From positions 1 to 39,081 of the forward strand of contig CAUYTW010000077.1 in the NCBI GenBank assembly GCA_963575715.1: a stretch of DNA of 39,081 nt, read 5' to 3'. Below the pieces are notes generated by a model. That model was not told where the DNA came from and ran no database searches. It saw only the letters and a list, made by a program, of their open reading frames with translations. Positions within the stretch are counted from its first letter, which is position 1. Every line of letters starts with the position of its first letter. The position numbers and the translations under genes are program-made. This document shows, piece after piece, positions 18,007-25,231 of the stretch. Source of the stretch: Gammaproteobacteria bacterium (GTDB lineage: Bacteria; Pseudomonadota; Gammaproteobacteria; CAIRSR01).

Positions 18007-18609
18007 ATGGCTATTATTCAATGGTTTCGGATACTGTTCCTGGCCTTGCCGGTGGTGGTGATTGTGGGCTGCTCTACGGATCAGACCAAGGAAAACGCGG
18101 AAAGCGCGGCGGTAGGAGTGGGAGGCACTGGTGGTGGGGAAACAACGGGTATTGGAGAGAATGCCAACCTATCCGCCACAGATTTAGCGGGTGTCAATAA
18201 ATCCGAGCGTGTTTATAACCCTGAGGATCGCATGACTGAGTCCTTTGGTAAGGAGTTCGATGACCCCGCAACCCTTCTATCCAAGCGAGTCATCTATTTT
18301 GACTATGACAATACCGACGTGAGCCTAGAATACCAGCCGATTATTTCTGCCCACGCTGGTTATTTGGCAAAAAATCCAAAAATTACTGTGATTTTGGAGG
18401 GCCATACCGATGAGCGAGGTTCTCGGGAATATAATCTCGCATTGGGTGAGCGTCGTGCTCAAATTGTCCGTCAATTCATGCAACTCAACGTGGCTCCCAA
18501 TCAACTTGAGGTTGTAAGCTACGGTGAAGAACGTCCCGCTTCTATCGGCCATGAAGAAGCGGCTTGGCGGCTTAATCGTCGCGTTGAGATCGTTTACCGG
18601 AGAAAATAA
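18007..18609 (+). CDS. pal: Peptidoglycan-associated lipoprotein Pal
   Basis: 200 residues. The signal peptide ends in the lipobox IVGC (Cys near residue 20), so the mature protein is lipid-anchored in the outer membrane. A Gly-rich linker precedes an OmpA-like peptidoglycan-binding domain: VIYFDYDNTDV, VILEGHTDERGSREYNLALGERRA (binding Asp and Arg present) and RRVEIVYRRK at the end. ATG 18007 is preceded by GAGGA within the tolB stop region; a longer TTG reading from 17971 overlaps tolB and is unlikely. Confidence 0.97.
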   Translation: MAIIQWFRILFLALPVVVIVGCSTDQTKENAESAAVGVGGTGGGETTGIGENANLSATDLAGVNKSERVYNPEDRMTESFGKEFDDPATLLSKRVIYFDYDNTDVSLEYQPIISAHAGYLAKNPKITVILEGHTDERGSREYNLALGERRAQIVRQFMQLNVAPNQLEVVSYGEERPASIGHEEAAWRLNRRVEIVYRRK

Positions 18610-18639
18610 CGAAGACTTTCATCACGGGCTTATGTACTG

Positions 18640-18743
18640 GCAGTCGAGAAAAATCGGCAACCTTTCAAATTTAACTTAAAAAAAACAGGAGGACGGCGCT
18701 TCCTCACCAAACCTAAAGGAGAGGGTTTCAGCGCCGAATTTGG
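18640..18743 (+). repeat. Family A element abutting the cpoB start codon
   Basis: After a CGAGAAAAATCGGCAAC block and an A-rich tract come AGGAGG (18687-18692), a hairpin with outer stem CGGCGC (18694-18699) / GCGCCG (18731-18736) and an inner CCTAAAGG apex, then AATTTGG and the ATG of cpoB at 18744. With the hairpin formed, AGGAGG is 8 nt from ATG; linearly it is 51 nt. The same layout occurs at 20883-20938 and, on the other strand, at 25056-25113. No closer Shine-Dalgarno is present, so the hairpin may serve cpoB translation (inference). Confidence 0.7.
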
Positions 18744-19523
18744 ATGATATTTCCTTGGCGTATTGCTATTGTTTTTGTCGCTGTAGTAATCCTGCATACC
18801 AATACCTTGGCAGCAGATGTGTCCGCCAACATCGAGGGCATCAACCGTACCCTGATGGACACACTGCGCCAAATTAAAACATTACAGCAGGAGGTTCAGG
18901 AATTGCGTGGCGAGGTGGAGCTTCATGCCCATACGCTAAACGCCATGAAAACCCGACAGCAGGAGATGTCACAGGATTCAGATCGACGCATGACCATGGC
19001 TCCGTCGGTAACTGCGTCCCCTCAGTCTCCATCGCTCCCACTGGCACCGATTGTTGCAGAGCCATCGATCGTACAACAACCGCGTCCAGCAGCTGCGGCT
19101 CAACCACCTCGTCCGCTTGCATCAACCAGTTCCGTTTCCAGTAATGCCGAAGGGCAAAGTGCCTACGACAATGCTTTCAATTTGCTACGATCAGGGAGTT
19201 ATGATGAAGCCATCAAGGGATTCCGTGATTTCCTTGCTATCTATCCTGAAGGGCAGCTTGCCGCCAACAGCCAATATTGGATCGGCGAGGCTTACTACGT
19301 AACCCGTCGGTTTAAGGAAGCGATGCCTGAGTTTCAACGTATTATTGATGGATATCCCGATTCTTCCAAAACCGGAGACGCGCTGCTCAAGTTAGGTTAT
19401 ATTCAATATGAATTGAATCAGACAGCTGAAGCGAAAAAATCTTTGGAAGAAGTTATCGCTCGTTTTCCTCAAAGCACCGCAGCTAAACTCGCATCAGCAC
19501 GTTTAGCGAAAATGAAACATTGA
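18744..19523 (+). CDS. cpoB: Tol-Pal associated periplasmic protein CpoB (YbgF)
   Basis: CpoB coordinates PBP1B peptidoglycan synthesis with Tol-driven constriction. 259 residues: signal peptide (hydrophobic 5-20, cleavage near LAAD), an N-terminal trimerising coiled coil (residues 25-75, INRTLMDTLRQIKTLQQEVQEL), a Pro/Ser/Ala-rich linker, and a C-terminal TPR domain (AYDNAFNLLRSGSYDEAIKGF, YWIGEAYYVTRRFKEAMPEF, ALLKLGYIQYELNQTAEAKKSL). It closes the tol-pal operon as in most gammaproteobacteria. The queE gene often found after it is missing. The ATG is the one delivered by the family A element. Confidence 0.93.
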   Translation: MIFPWRIAIVFVAVVILHTNTLAADVSANIEGINRTLMDTLRQIKTLQQEVQELRGEVELHAHTLNAMKTRQQEMSQDSDRRMTMAPSVTASPQSPSLPLAPIVAEPSIVQQPRPAAAAQPPRPLASTSSVSSNAEGQSAYDNAFNLLRSGSYDEAIKGFRDFLAIYPEGQLAANSQYWIGEAYYVTRRFKEAMPEFQRIIDGYPDSSKTGDALLKLGYIQYELNQTAEAKKSLEEVIARFPQSTAAKLASARLAKMKH

Positions 19524-19539
19524 AATTTTTCAAATAGAT

Positions 19540-19579
19540 TACGATATATCGTTCTCCTGATGTGAGAACGTATATCGTA
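19540..19579 (+). terminator. Long hairpin after cpoB
   Basis: TACGATATA + CGTTCTC (19540-19556, one bulged T) pairs with GAGAACG + TATATCGTA (19564-19579) around a 7-nt loop. It lies 17 nt after the cpoB stop. It lacks a T tract, so it may be a processing or weak termination structure at the end of the Tol-Pal operon, or an operator-like palindrome for the next gene. Confidence 0.45.
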
Positions 19580-19600
19580 ACATTTCACATAATATCGGCC

Positions 19601-20557
19601 ATGACTCAGACTGTTTCTCTTTATGTTGGCGAAGAACTTGGCCGCTATGATTTTGGTCACGATCATCCTTTTGGACCCCGTCGCCAAAGCGCTTTTTGGG
19701 ATACCGCCCGTGAATCCAGCCTAGATGCCTGGGTTCGTCTGTGTAACCCGATACAGGCCTCACAACGTGTCATTGAATTATTTCATACTCCAAAATACGT
19801 TTCCTTGGTCAGGGAGCGTTCCGAGGCGGGGCATGGTTATCTTGATTATGGCGATACCCCAGCTTTCAAGGGAATTTATGAGATCGCCACTTTTGTAGTA
19901 GGTTCGGTGTTGCACGCCGTCCAGCAAGTTATGGAAAGGCAGACTCGACGCGCTTTTATTCCGATTGCCGGGTTACACCATGCCCGCCCGGAGCGGGCGG
20001 CGGGTTTTTGCGTGTTTAATGATCTAGGCGTGGCTATCGCCGCCTTGAAACACGACTATGGTCTTTCTCGCATCGCTTACGTGGATATCGACGCTCATCA
20101 TGGTGACGGTATCTATTATCCCTTCGAGGCAGATCCCGCCGTTATTTTCGCTGACACTCATGAAGACGGTCGCTTTCTTTACCCTGGTACTGGTCATGCC
20201 AACGAACAGGGTAAAGGTGCTGCCACTGGTATCAAACTTAACCTGCCACTACAACCTGGTACCCAAGATGAAGATTTTTTCGCGATCTGGCCATCAATAG
20301 AAAAGCTCTTGCGTACCCAACGCCCTGAATTCATCCTCTTGCAAGGAGGAGTAGACAGCCTTGCAGGTGATCCTCTAACTCATTTGGGATTTTCTCCTCG
20401 CGTCCATGCTTTTGTTACCAATCGATTAATTACAATCGCCGAAGATCTCTGCGATGGACGGTTGATCGTCACAGGAGGCGGTGGCTACAACCTATCCAAT
20501 ATCGCTCGGGGTTGGACCGCGATTTTACGTTCCTTGCTGGAGATCGATCTTTCGTGA
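19601..20557 (+). CDS. Histone deacetylase family protein (class II HDAC-like amidohydrolase)
   Basis: A zinc hydrolase of 318 residues acting on acylated amines or lysines; bacterial members include acetylpolyamine amidohydrolases and AcuC-like deacetylases. Visible motifs: GLHHARPERAAGFCVFND (catalytic His pair and substrate channel), YVDIDAHHGDGIYYPF (zinc Asp and His), LQGGVDSLAGDPL (second zinc Asp) and GGGGYNL (catalytic Tyr). ATG 19601 is chosen; the GTG at 19562 lies inside the upstream hairpin. Substrate cannot be told. It stands alone after the Tol-Pal operon with no polyamine or acetoin genes beside it. Confidence 0.88.
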   Translation: MTQTVSLYVGEELGRYDFGHDHPFGPRRQSAFWDTARESSLDAWVRLCNPIQASQRVIELFHTPKYVSLVRERSEAGHGYLDYGDTPAFKGIYEIATFVVGSVLHAVQQVMERQTRRAFIPIAGLHHARPERAAGFCVFNDLGVAIAALKHDYGLSRIAYVDIDAHHGDGIYYPFEADPAVIFADTHEDGRFLYPGTGHANEQGKGAATGIKLNLPLQPGTQDEDFFAIWPSIEKLLRTQRPEFILLQGGVDSLAGDPLTHLGFSPRVHAFVTNRLITIAEDLCDGRLIVTGGGGYNLSNIARGWTAILRSLLEIDLS

Positions 20558-20583
20558 AAATCAACAGATGGACTCATTCTACA

Positions 20584-20747
20584 TAGGAGTTACGCAGTTG
20601 AAATCTGCGCGAAGCGAAGCGGAGTCGCAGAATCTATCTATACTTATAGAGATTCTGCGACTACGGTCGCTAACGCGACCTCCGCGCAGAATGACAGCAA
20701 AAACTCAATCCTTTTATAGAGTAACAAGTTCAACTGCGTAACTCCTA
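20584..20747. mobile_element. MITE sharing the terminal repeats of the IS at 35353
   Basis: 164 bp with perfect 19-bp terminal inverted repeats, TAGGAGTTACGCAGTTGAA (20584-20602) and its complement (20729-20747). It is flanked by CTACA on both sides (20579-20583, 20748-20752), a likely 5-bp target duplication. The interior folds too: GTCGCAGAATCT faces AGATTCTGCGAC, and TCTGCGCG faces CGCGCAGA. The first 17 bases of the ends equal those of the IS at 35353-36404, so its transposase could mobilise this element (inference). Confidence 0.85.
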
Positions 20748-20765
20748 CTACAGTTAAAACTGTAG
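20748..20765. repeat. Perfect 8-bp hairpin next to the MITE
   Basis: CTACAGTT-AA-AACTGTAG (20748-20765) is a perfect palindrome beginning in the MITE's target duplication. A related ACAGTTAAAGCCGT stretch occurs about 45 bp downstream. It may be a terminator stem for the HDAC-like gene, but no T tract follows. Confidence 0.35.
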
Positions 20766-20825
20766 GTTTTCTCGCTAACTTGTGTAAATCACCCGACAGT
20801 TAAAGCCGTAGCGGTTCTGTGCTGT

Positions 20826-20938
20826 TTACGGGCTGGCAGCCTGGAAAGACCGGCAACTGCTCAAATTCAACGTCAAAAAAACAGGAGGACGGCGCTTCCT
20901 TATCACGCTTAAAGGCGGGGTTGCCGCGCCGAATTTGG
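20826..20938 (+). repeat. Family A element abutting the start of the 20939 gene
   Basis: Contains GGCTGGCAGCCTGGAAAGAC, a CAAATTCAACGTC spacer, AGGAGG (20883-20888), outer stem CGGCGC (20890-20895) / GCGCCG (20926-20931), an inner CGCTTAAAGGCG hairpin, AATTTGG, and ATG at 20939. The SD-to-ATG distance is again 8 nt without the hairpin. Outer stem and flanks match the cpoB copy, while the inner stem differs in sequence but still pairs. Confidence 0.7.
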
Positions 20939-21601
20939 ATGACTCTTCTTTTTAGTGCTCAACCTGGCTGCCGCGAAGCCCATCTTGAGCGTCGTTACAA
21001 AAATCCGCTATTTCCCAAGGAAGGGCGGCGAGTTACGCAGGAAGAATTAAATAGGGCGCGTCAAGCTGATGAGGCGGATTGTGTCGCTTTTCAGGAAGAT
21101 CTACGTATCTTGTTGCGCGAAGTCATTGAGCTACCTGCACATGTAGAATCCGATCCAGTCCTGAAACTCAAAGAACGCATTGAATTTCTTTATGAAACTT
21201 GCGCTGGTCTACCAGGAGAACTATCGCGGGAGCGAGAAGGGTTAGAGCGACTTAATCACCTAATCATGCAAAGGATAATGGCAGGAGCAACAGATGACCC
21301 CTACGCTTGTTGGCAATTAAAACAGGAAGAGATAGCGCGGAACCTTCATTGGTGCGCATTACGCCAACCGCTGGTCGCGCATTTGTTGCGCCCTGACTCT
21401 CCTATTTCCTCAGAGGATTTGGTTCCTACTTTGCTGTCCGAGAGTGAGGAATCGATCAGCGCGGTAATGACTATATTAGATCAGGAACAGCAAAATTTAT
21501 TGCGGCTTCAGGCGCGTCAATGGCTAGAACGATTACAGTCTGGAGAGGAGGAAGTGCCAGCTATTGCCTGGCAACGCTTGAAAGTTTTAGAAGAGTGTTA
21601 A
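20939..21601 (+). CDS. Hypothetical protein, mostly helical
   Basis: I do not recognise this 220-residue protein. It is charged and predicted largely alpha-helical, with no signal peptide or membrane segment. Notable stretches are EELNRARQADEADCVAF, LKERIEFLYETCAGLPGE and EEIARNLHWCALRQPLVAHLL. The reading frame continues upstream through the family A element as far as 20819, but the ATG at the element's border is the best start. It converges on the response-regulator gene with a 49-bp gap holding only a weak CCCTT/AAGGG hairpin. Codon use looks like its neighbours, which supports a real gene. Confidence 0.6.
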   Translation: MTLLFSAQPGCREAHLERRYKNPLFPKEGRRVTQEELNRARQADEADCVAFQEDLRILLREVIELPAHVESDPVLKLKERIEFLYETCAGLPGELSREREGLERLNHLIMQRIMAGATDDPYACWQLKQEEIARNLHWCALRQPLVAHLLRPDSPISSEDLVPTLLSESEESISAVMTILDQEQQNLLRLQARQWLERLQSGEEEVPAIAWQRLKVLEEC

Positions 21602-21650
21602 AATTCCCTCAACCCTTCTGAATTAAGGGACTTACTTTGAAGAGAAAATA

Positions 21651-23279
21651 TTACAGTGGTTCTTGTTGCATGGTTGCGATTTTGACCCATGTGCCACGTA
21701 ACCGCTGGAATTTGTCGTCGTGGGCACCCTGAGCGGCGGGAATACGATCAAGGTATTCCTTGGCCCGAGCTAACATGTCTGGACGACGGCCAAGTTTTTC
21801 CATCGCCAATAACAATACCCGTGCTGCGTTCATATTAATAGTGGGATTCTTGGGCATTTCCCGCGCAGACTTTTCCAACAGAAGAATGGCGTCATTCAAG
21901 CGTCCTTCCCGGACCAGACGTACTCCCTCATTATTGGCGGCGGCCACTTTCGACCATAGATTGGTTATCAGCTGCTCACCAGGTTCTGACATGCCCATGG
22001 CGTTGTACGCCTCCTTGGCTTTTTCCATGAGCACGGTATCTTCTACATGCCGATTAACGGTGTCCGACATGATGAGAGCAGCCTGTTTATCATTGCCATT
22101 TGCATGACACAGCTTCGCCAATTCCATGGCTAAATCTGGAGGAAGATCGCTACTAGCGGCATGATAAGCGCTGTTGGCCTCCGCCAAGACCTTAACAGCA
22201 GCATCTTTCAGACCAAGCTGTTGATAGGCAGATGCTTCTGCGATGGAAAGGACCAGACTGGCTTTAGGATCGCCGGAGTATTGCTTGCGCGCTTCCTTAA
22301 TTGTCCGGGCAGCATCCTTAGAGTTACCCCGCTCCATGAATGTCCGTGATAAATGAGCATTATCACTGGGGTCGCGGTAGACCGAAAATCGCCCCAGACG
22401 TACTGCATTACGATAAGCCTGCTCCGCTACGGCGGTATCGCCGACGCGTAAACTTACTGCTCCGAGGGCCTGGGCGCGCAAAATGGAACGAGGAGAGATT
22501 TGAGCAGCACTCGTGAGGGTCTCTTTAGCGGCTTCCGGGTTGCCCGTGGCTTGGTGGACGCGCGCTAGCCAGTCATAGGCCTCGGTATTCATCTTGTTTT
22601 CGGTAATTAACCCTTGAAAAATTTGTGCCGCAGCTGCGTAATTTCCCAGGTAGTAGCGCACTTGGCCGCGACCGAGCTTAATCCAGAAGGTCTCGCGGAT
22701 ACGGGCTGCCGTTTCAAACGTTTCGCCTGCGGCCTCGAATTGTCCTAAACGCAGCAGCAACTCCGATTGTACTCGCAACAAATCCAAAGAATAATTCGGA
22801 TGGGTTTGCATGCGCGCTTTCGCCAGTGCCACTGCCTTGGTGAGGTCACCATCCCGTACTGCTTTTTCAATATCAGCAAGTACGGCCTTGCGTGCGACCA
22901 GTGGATCTAGTCGATCCTCAAGCATTTGACGGGTTATGGGTTTGATGAGGTATTCGTCAGGGCGATACTCGACTACCCCAAGAACCATAGCGAGACTCGA
23001 CTCTCCAGTAATCATGATGAATACTGTGCTTAATCCAGTCAAATGACGTTGCTTTGCCTCCTCGAATACCTGCATTCCGTCGCGTCCCTCTCCCAGGTTG
23101 TAATCACATAAAATAATGTCATAGGGAGTAGATGCCATGCGTCGTAACGCCTCGTCACCCTCAGCGGCAAGATCGACTTTCATCGCTCCCATGGACGCAA
23201 AAATATGACGTAAGGCACTACGTACCGAACTCATGTCATCAATAACTAAGATAGTCTTTGATTTTATATCAGTTTCCAT
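21651..23279 (-). CDS. Response regulator with C-terminal TPR repeats
   Basis: 542 residues. The N-terminal receiver domain (1-130) has ILVIDDMSSVRSALRHIF, the phosphoacceptor Asp in IILCDYNLGEGRDGMQVF, a Thr in MITGES and the Lys in YLIKPITRQML. The rest is a helical TPR array (LLRLGQFEAAGETFETAARI, YYLGNYAAAAQIFQGLI, YDWLARVHQATGNPEAAKETL, DTAVAEQAYRNAVRLG). There is no DNA-binding or enzymatic output domain, so it likely acts by protein contact. No histidine kinase lies in the window. A PilZ gene lies 80 bp upstream in the same direction, hinting at a c-di-GMP or motility link (inference). ATG 23279 lacks a clear Shine-Dalgarno. Confidence 0.88.
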   Translation of the reverse strand: METDIKSKTILVIDDMSSVRSALRHIFASMGAMKVDLAAEGDEALRRMASTPYDIILCDYNLGEGRDGMQVFEEAKQRHLTGLSTVFIMITGESSLAMVLGVVEYRPDEYLIKPITRQMLEDRLDPLVARKAVLADIEKAVRDGDLTKAVALAKARMQTHPNYSLDLLRVQSELLLRLGQFEAAGETFETAARIRETFWIKLGRGQVRYYLGNYAAAAQIFQGLITENKMNTEAYDWLARVHQATGNPEAAKETLTSAAQISPRSILRAQALGAVSLRVGDTAVAEQAYRNAVRLGRFSVYRDPSDNAHLSRTFMERGNSKDAARTIKEARKQYSGDPKASLVLSIAEASAYQQLGLKDAAVKVLAEANSAYHAASSDLPPDLAMELAKLCHANGNDKQAALIMSDTVNRHVEDTVLMEKAKEAYNAMGMSEPGEQLITNLWSKVAAANNEGVRLVREGRLNDAILLLEKSAREMPKNPTINMNAARVLLLAMEKLGRRPDMLARAKEYLDRIPAAQGAHDDKFQRLRGTWVKIATMQQEPL

Positions 23280-23359
23280 GGGAGAAATCGTGGTTCATGT
23301 GAACAAGAAAGGAAATAATGAATTATTGTGCGGCGAATGCGGTACCTGAAAATTCAAGT

Positions 23360-24010
23360 TCACTCATCAAGTACATTCCGTTGAATTGATTCGCGGTCGT
23401 GAAGACGACGCCGTAATTGCGTGGCTTGTTGGTACAGTACATGACGGATGATAATATCCCGGTCGATCTCGCGAATGTGAGAAAAATTCAATGCTACTCG
23501 CCAGGGTAAGCGATAATCATGGTGGTTGCTGTTTTCTCTTTTATGGCAGTGTACCACGGTAGCGTAGGCAAGCACTCCATTATATCGTGGCAATAATACC
23601 ATCTTTAGTTCCATCGTATTTCCAAAAGGAATTTCTTGCTCAACATCGAAGGCAATCCCTCCCCCGCTTAAATTAATTCGTCGTATTGGATAGTCCACAA
23701 TTTCTTTATTGCGCATCATGAAAAAATTAGACAGCAGATTAATTTTTCGATCTAGCGCTTCCAAATAAATAGCGACAGTAGGTTGCGCCACACGAATGCT
23801 GGCAAGGGCATCAGCCATCACCGCGTCGTTATCATTTTCAATAAAATCTCCATTAAAAATGAATTGCCCAAATTTTCCCTCGTAAAATCGCGCCAAGATA
23901 TAATCCAATTGTTCTGCTGGTATAATCTGATAGGCGAGCAAGGCACTGTCGTCAATACGATAATAATTACGACGTTCAGTATCAATGTTCGGGGAGCGCG
24001 GGAATATCAC
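23360..24010 (-). CDS. PilZ domain protein
   Basis: 216 residues. ERRNYYRIDDSALLAYQII near the N-terminus begins a PilZ-associated region; the PilZ c-di-GMP-binding domain itself lies at about 110-200, with RRINLSGGGIAFDVEQ (the N-x-S-x-x-G motif) and a basic IRRIN stretch before it. It probably binds cyclic di-GMP and acts through partner proteins. The start GTG 24010 has no clear Shine-Dalgarno. A 20-codon open frame (24076 to 24014), whose ATG is set by a family A element, stops 3 nt upstream of it and is in the same frame, so coupling to a short upstream ORF is possible. Confidence 0.8.
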   Translation of the reverse strand: MIFPRSPNIDTERRNYYRIDDSALLAYQIIPAEQLDYILARFYEGKFGQFIFNGDFIENDNDAVMADALASIRVAQPTVAIYLEALDRKINLLSNFFMMRNKEIVDYPIRRINLSGGGIAFDVEQEIPFGNTMELKMVLLPRYNGVLAYATVVHCHKRENSNHHDYRLPWRVALNFSHIREIDRDIIIRHVLYQQATQLRRRLHDRESIQRNVLDE

Positions 24011-24073
24011 GTTTTAGTTCGACAAGGATAGGATAGAAAAAAATATAAGCGTGACATTCTGTGTTGTTTTTAT

Positions 24074-24146
24074 CATCCAGCATTTCCGGCGCAAAAACCC
24101 ACGGCTTTAGCCATGGGGAGAAAGCGCCATCCTCCTGTTTGAAATT
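24074..24146 (-). repeat. Family A element directly after lpxC
   Basis: Read on the minus strand: AGGAGG (24131-24136), outer stem TGGCGC / GCGCCG with one wobble pair, an inner CCATGGCTAAAGCCGTGG hairpin, GAAATGCTGG, then ATGATAAAAACAAC. The AGGAGG starts 10 nt after the lpxC stop. Skipping the hairpin, SD to ATG is 11 nt. The sequence after the ATG resembles the first codons of lpxC (ATGATAAAACAAC), so this copy and the one upstream of lpxC flank that gene in the same orientation. Confidence 0.65.
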
Positions 24147-25055
24147 TTAACTAAAGGCAGGTCGAAGAAAAGAACCAGGTGCTTGATAGTAATCATCAAA
24201 CGCTACAATTTCCCAGGCGTGGATATCGGCGGTGAGTGTCCGCAACAATTGATTATTGAGGGCATGACCAGATTTATAACCGCTAAAGGAACCAATCAGG
24301 CCATATCCAAGAAGATAAAGGTCGCCAACGGCATCCAGAATTTTATGCTTGACAAACTCATTTTCATAACGCAGTCCATCTTCGTTGATAACCCGATAAT
24401 CGTCAACGACAATGGCGTTATCAAGGCTGCCGCCAAGAGCCAGATTATTTTCACGTAAACGCTCAATGTCGCGCATAAAACCAAAAGTACGGGCGCGACT
24501 CACTTCCTTAACAAAAGACATGGTGGAAAAATCGACGGTCGCTTCTTGATGCCTTGCCTTGAAAACTGGATGATCAAAGTCAATAATGAAGGAAACCTTA
24601 AATCCATCATAAGGATCAAAACGCACCCATTTGTCGCCATCATGAATTTGTATCGAACGCTTGATTCTGATAAAACGCTTGGAACAGTTTTGTTCTTCGA
24701 TACCCGCCGATTGTATTAGAAACACGAAAGGCCCCGCGCTTCCATCCATGATTGGTACTTCCTGGGCACTGAGATCGATGTAGGCATTGTCAACGCCCAA
24801 TCCTGCCATCGCCGACAATAAATGTTCAACCGTGGAAATACGGACGTTATCCTTTACTAGCGTGGTAGATAAGCGAGCATCTCCGACATATTCGCTACGC
24901 GCCGGAATCTCAACGGGAACATCCAAATCGACACGCCGAAAAATGATTCCAGTATCCGCTGCCGCTGGGCGCAAGGTCATATAGACTTTCTTTCCGGTGT
25001 GCAGCCCAATCCCTGTAGCTCGGATTACGTTTTTCAACGTGCGTTGTTTTATCAT
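24147..25055 (-). CDS. lpxC: UDP-3-O-acyl-N-acetylglucosamine deacetylase
   Basis: LpxC catalyses the committed, zinc-dependent step of lipid A synthesis. 302 residues, against 305 in E. coli. Motifs: [37 protein letters not shown] (zinc His), [34 protein letters not shown] (zinc His and Asp) and [15 protein letters not shown] (catalytic His). It is the last gene of the dcw-type cluster, downstream of ftsZ, as in other gammaproteobacteria. ATG 25055 is fixed by homology ([11 protein letters not shown]) and is the ATG bordering a family A element. Confidence 0.97.
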   Translation of the reverse strand: MIKQRTLKNVIRATGIGLHTGKKVYMTLRPAAADTGIIFRRVDLDVPVEIPARSEYVGDARLSTTLVKDNVRISTVEHLLSAMAGLGVDNAYIDLSAQEVPIMDGSAGPFVFLIQSAGIEEQNCSKRFIRIKRSIQIHDGDKWVRFDPYDGFKVSFIIDFDHPVFKARHQEATVDFSTMSFVKEVSRARTFGFMRDIERLRENNLALGGSLDNAIVVDDYRVINEDGLRYENEFVKHKILDAVGDLYLLGYGLIGSFSGYKSGHALNNQLLRTLTADIHAWEIVAFDDYYQAPGSFLRPAFS

Positions 25056-25190
25056 CCAAATTCGGCGCGAAAACCCCACCTTTAGTTATGCTGGGATGAA
25101 GCACCGTCCTCCTGATTGTTTGAGTTACATTTCAAGTTGCCGGTCTTTCCCGGCAGTCAGCCCGTTCAGGGCGGTAACGGAGATTTTCGA
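25056..25190 (-). repeat. Family A element abutting the lpxC start codon
   Basis: On the minus strand: a GCCGGGAAAGACCGGCAAC block, a TTGAAATGTAACTC spacer, AGGAGG (25108-25113), outer stem CGGTGC (25101-25106) / GCGCCG (25063-25068) including a G-U wobble, an inner stem with an ACTAAAGGT apex, AATTTGG, then ATG (25055-25053). The hairpin-skipped SD spacing is 8 nt. The T-to-C change in the outer stem keeps pairing, which favours a conserved RNA structure. Confidence 0.7.
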
Positions 25191-25231
25191 CCAAATCTCA
25201 TCAAAGCCTTCTAGTTTGGCGGTAGGGTGGT

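Noticed and set aside
20819-20938. Upstream extension of the 20939 gene (KQEDGASLSRLKAG...)
   Set aside because: The peptide is simply the translation of the family A element, so it is not taken as part of the protein.
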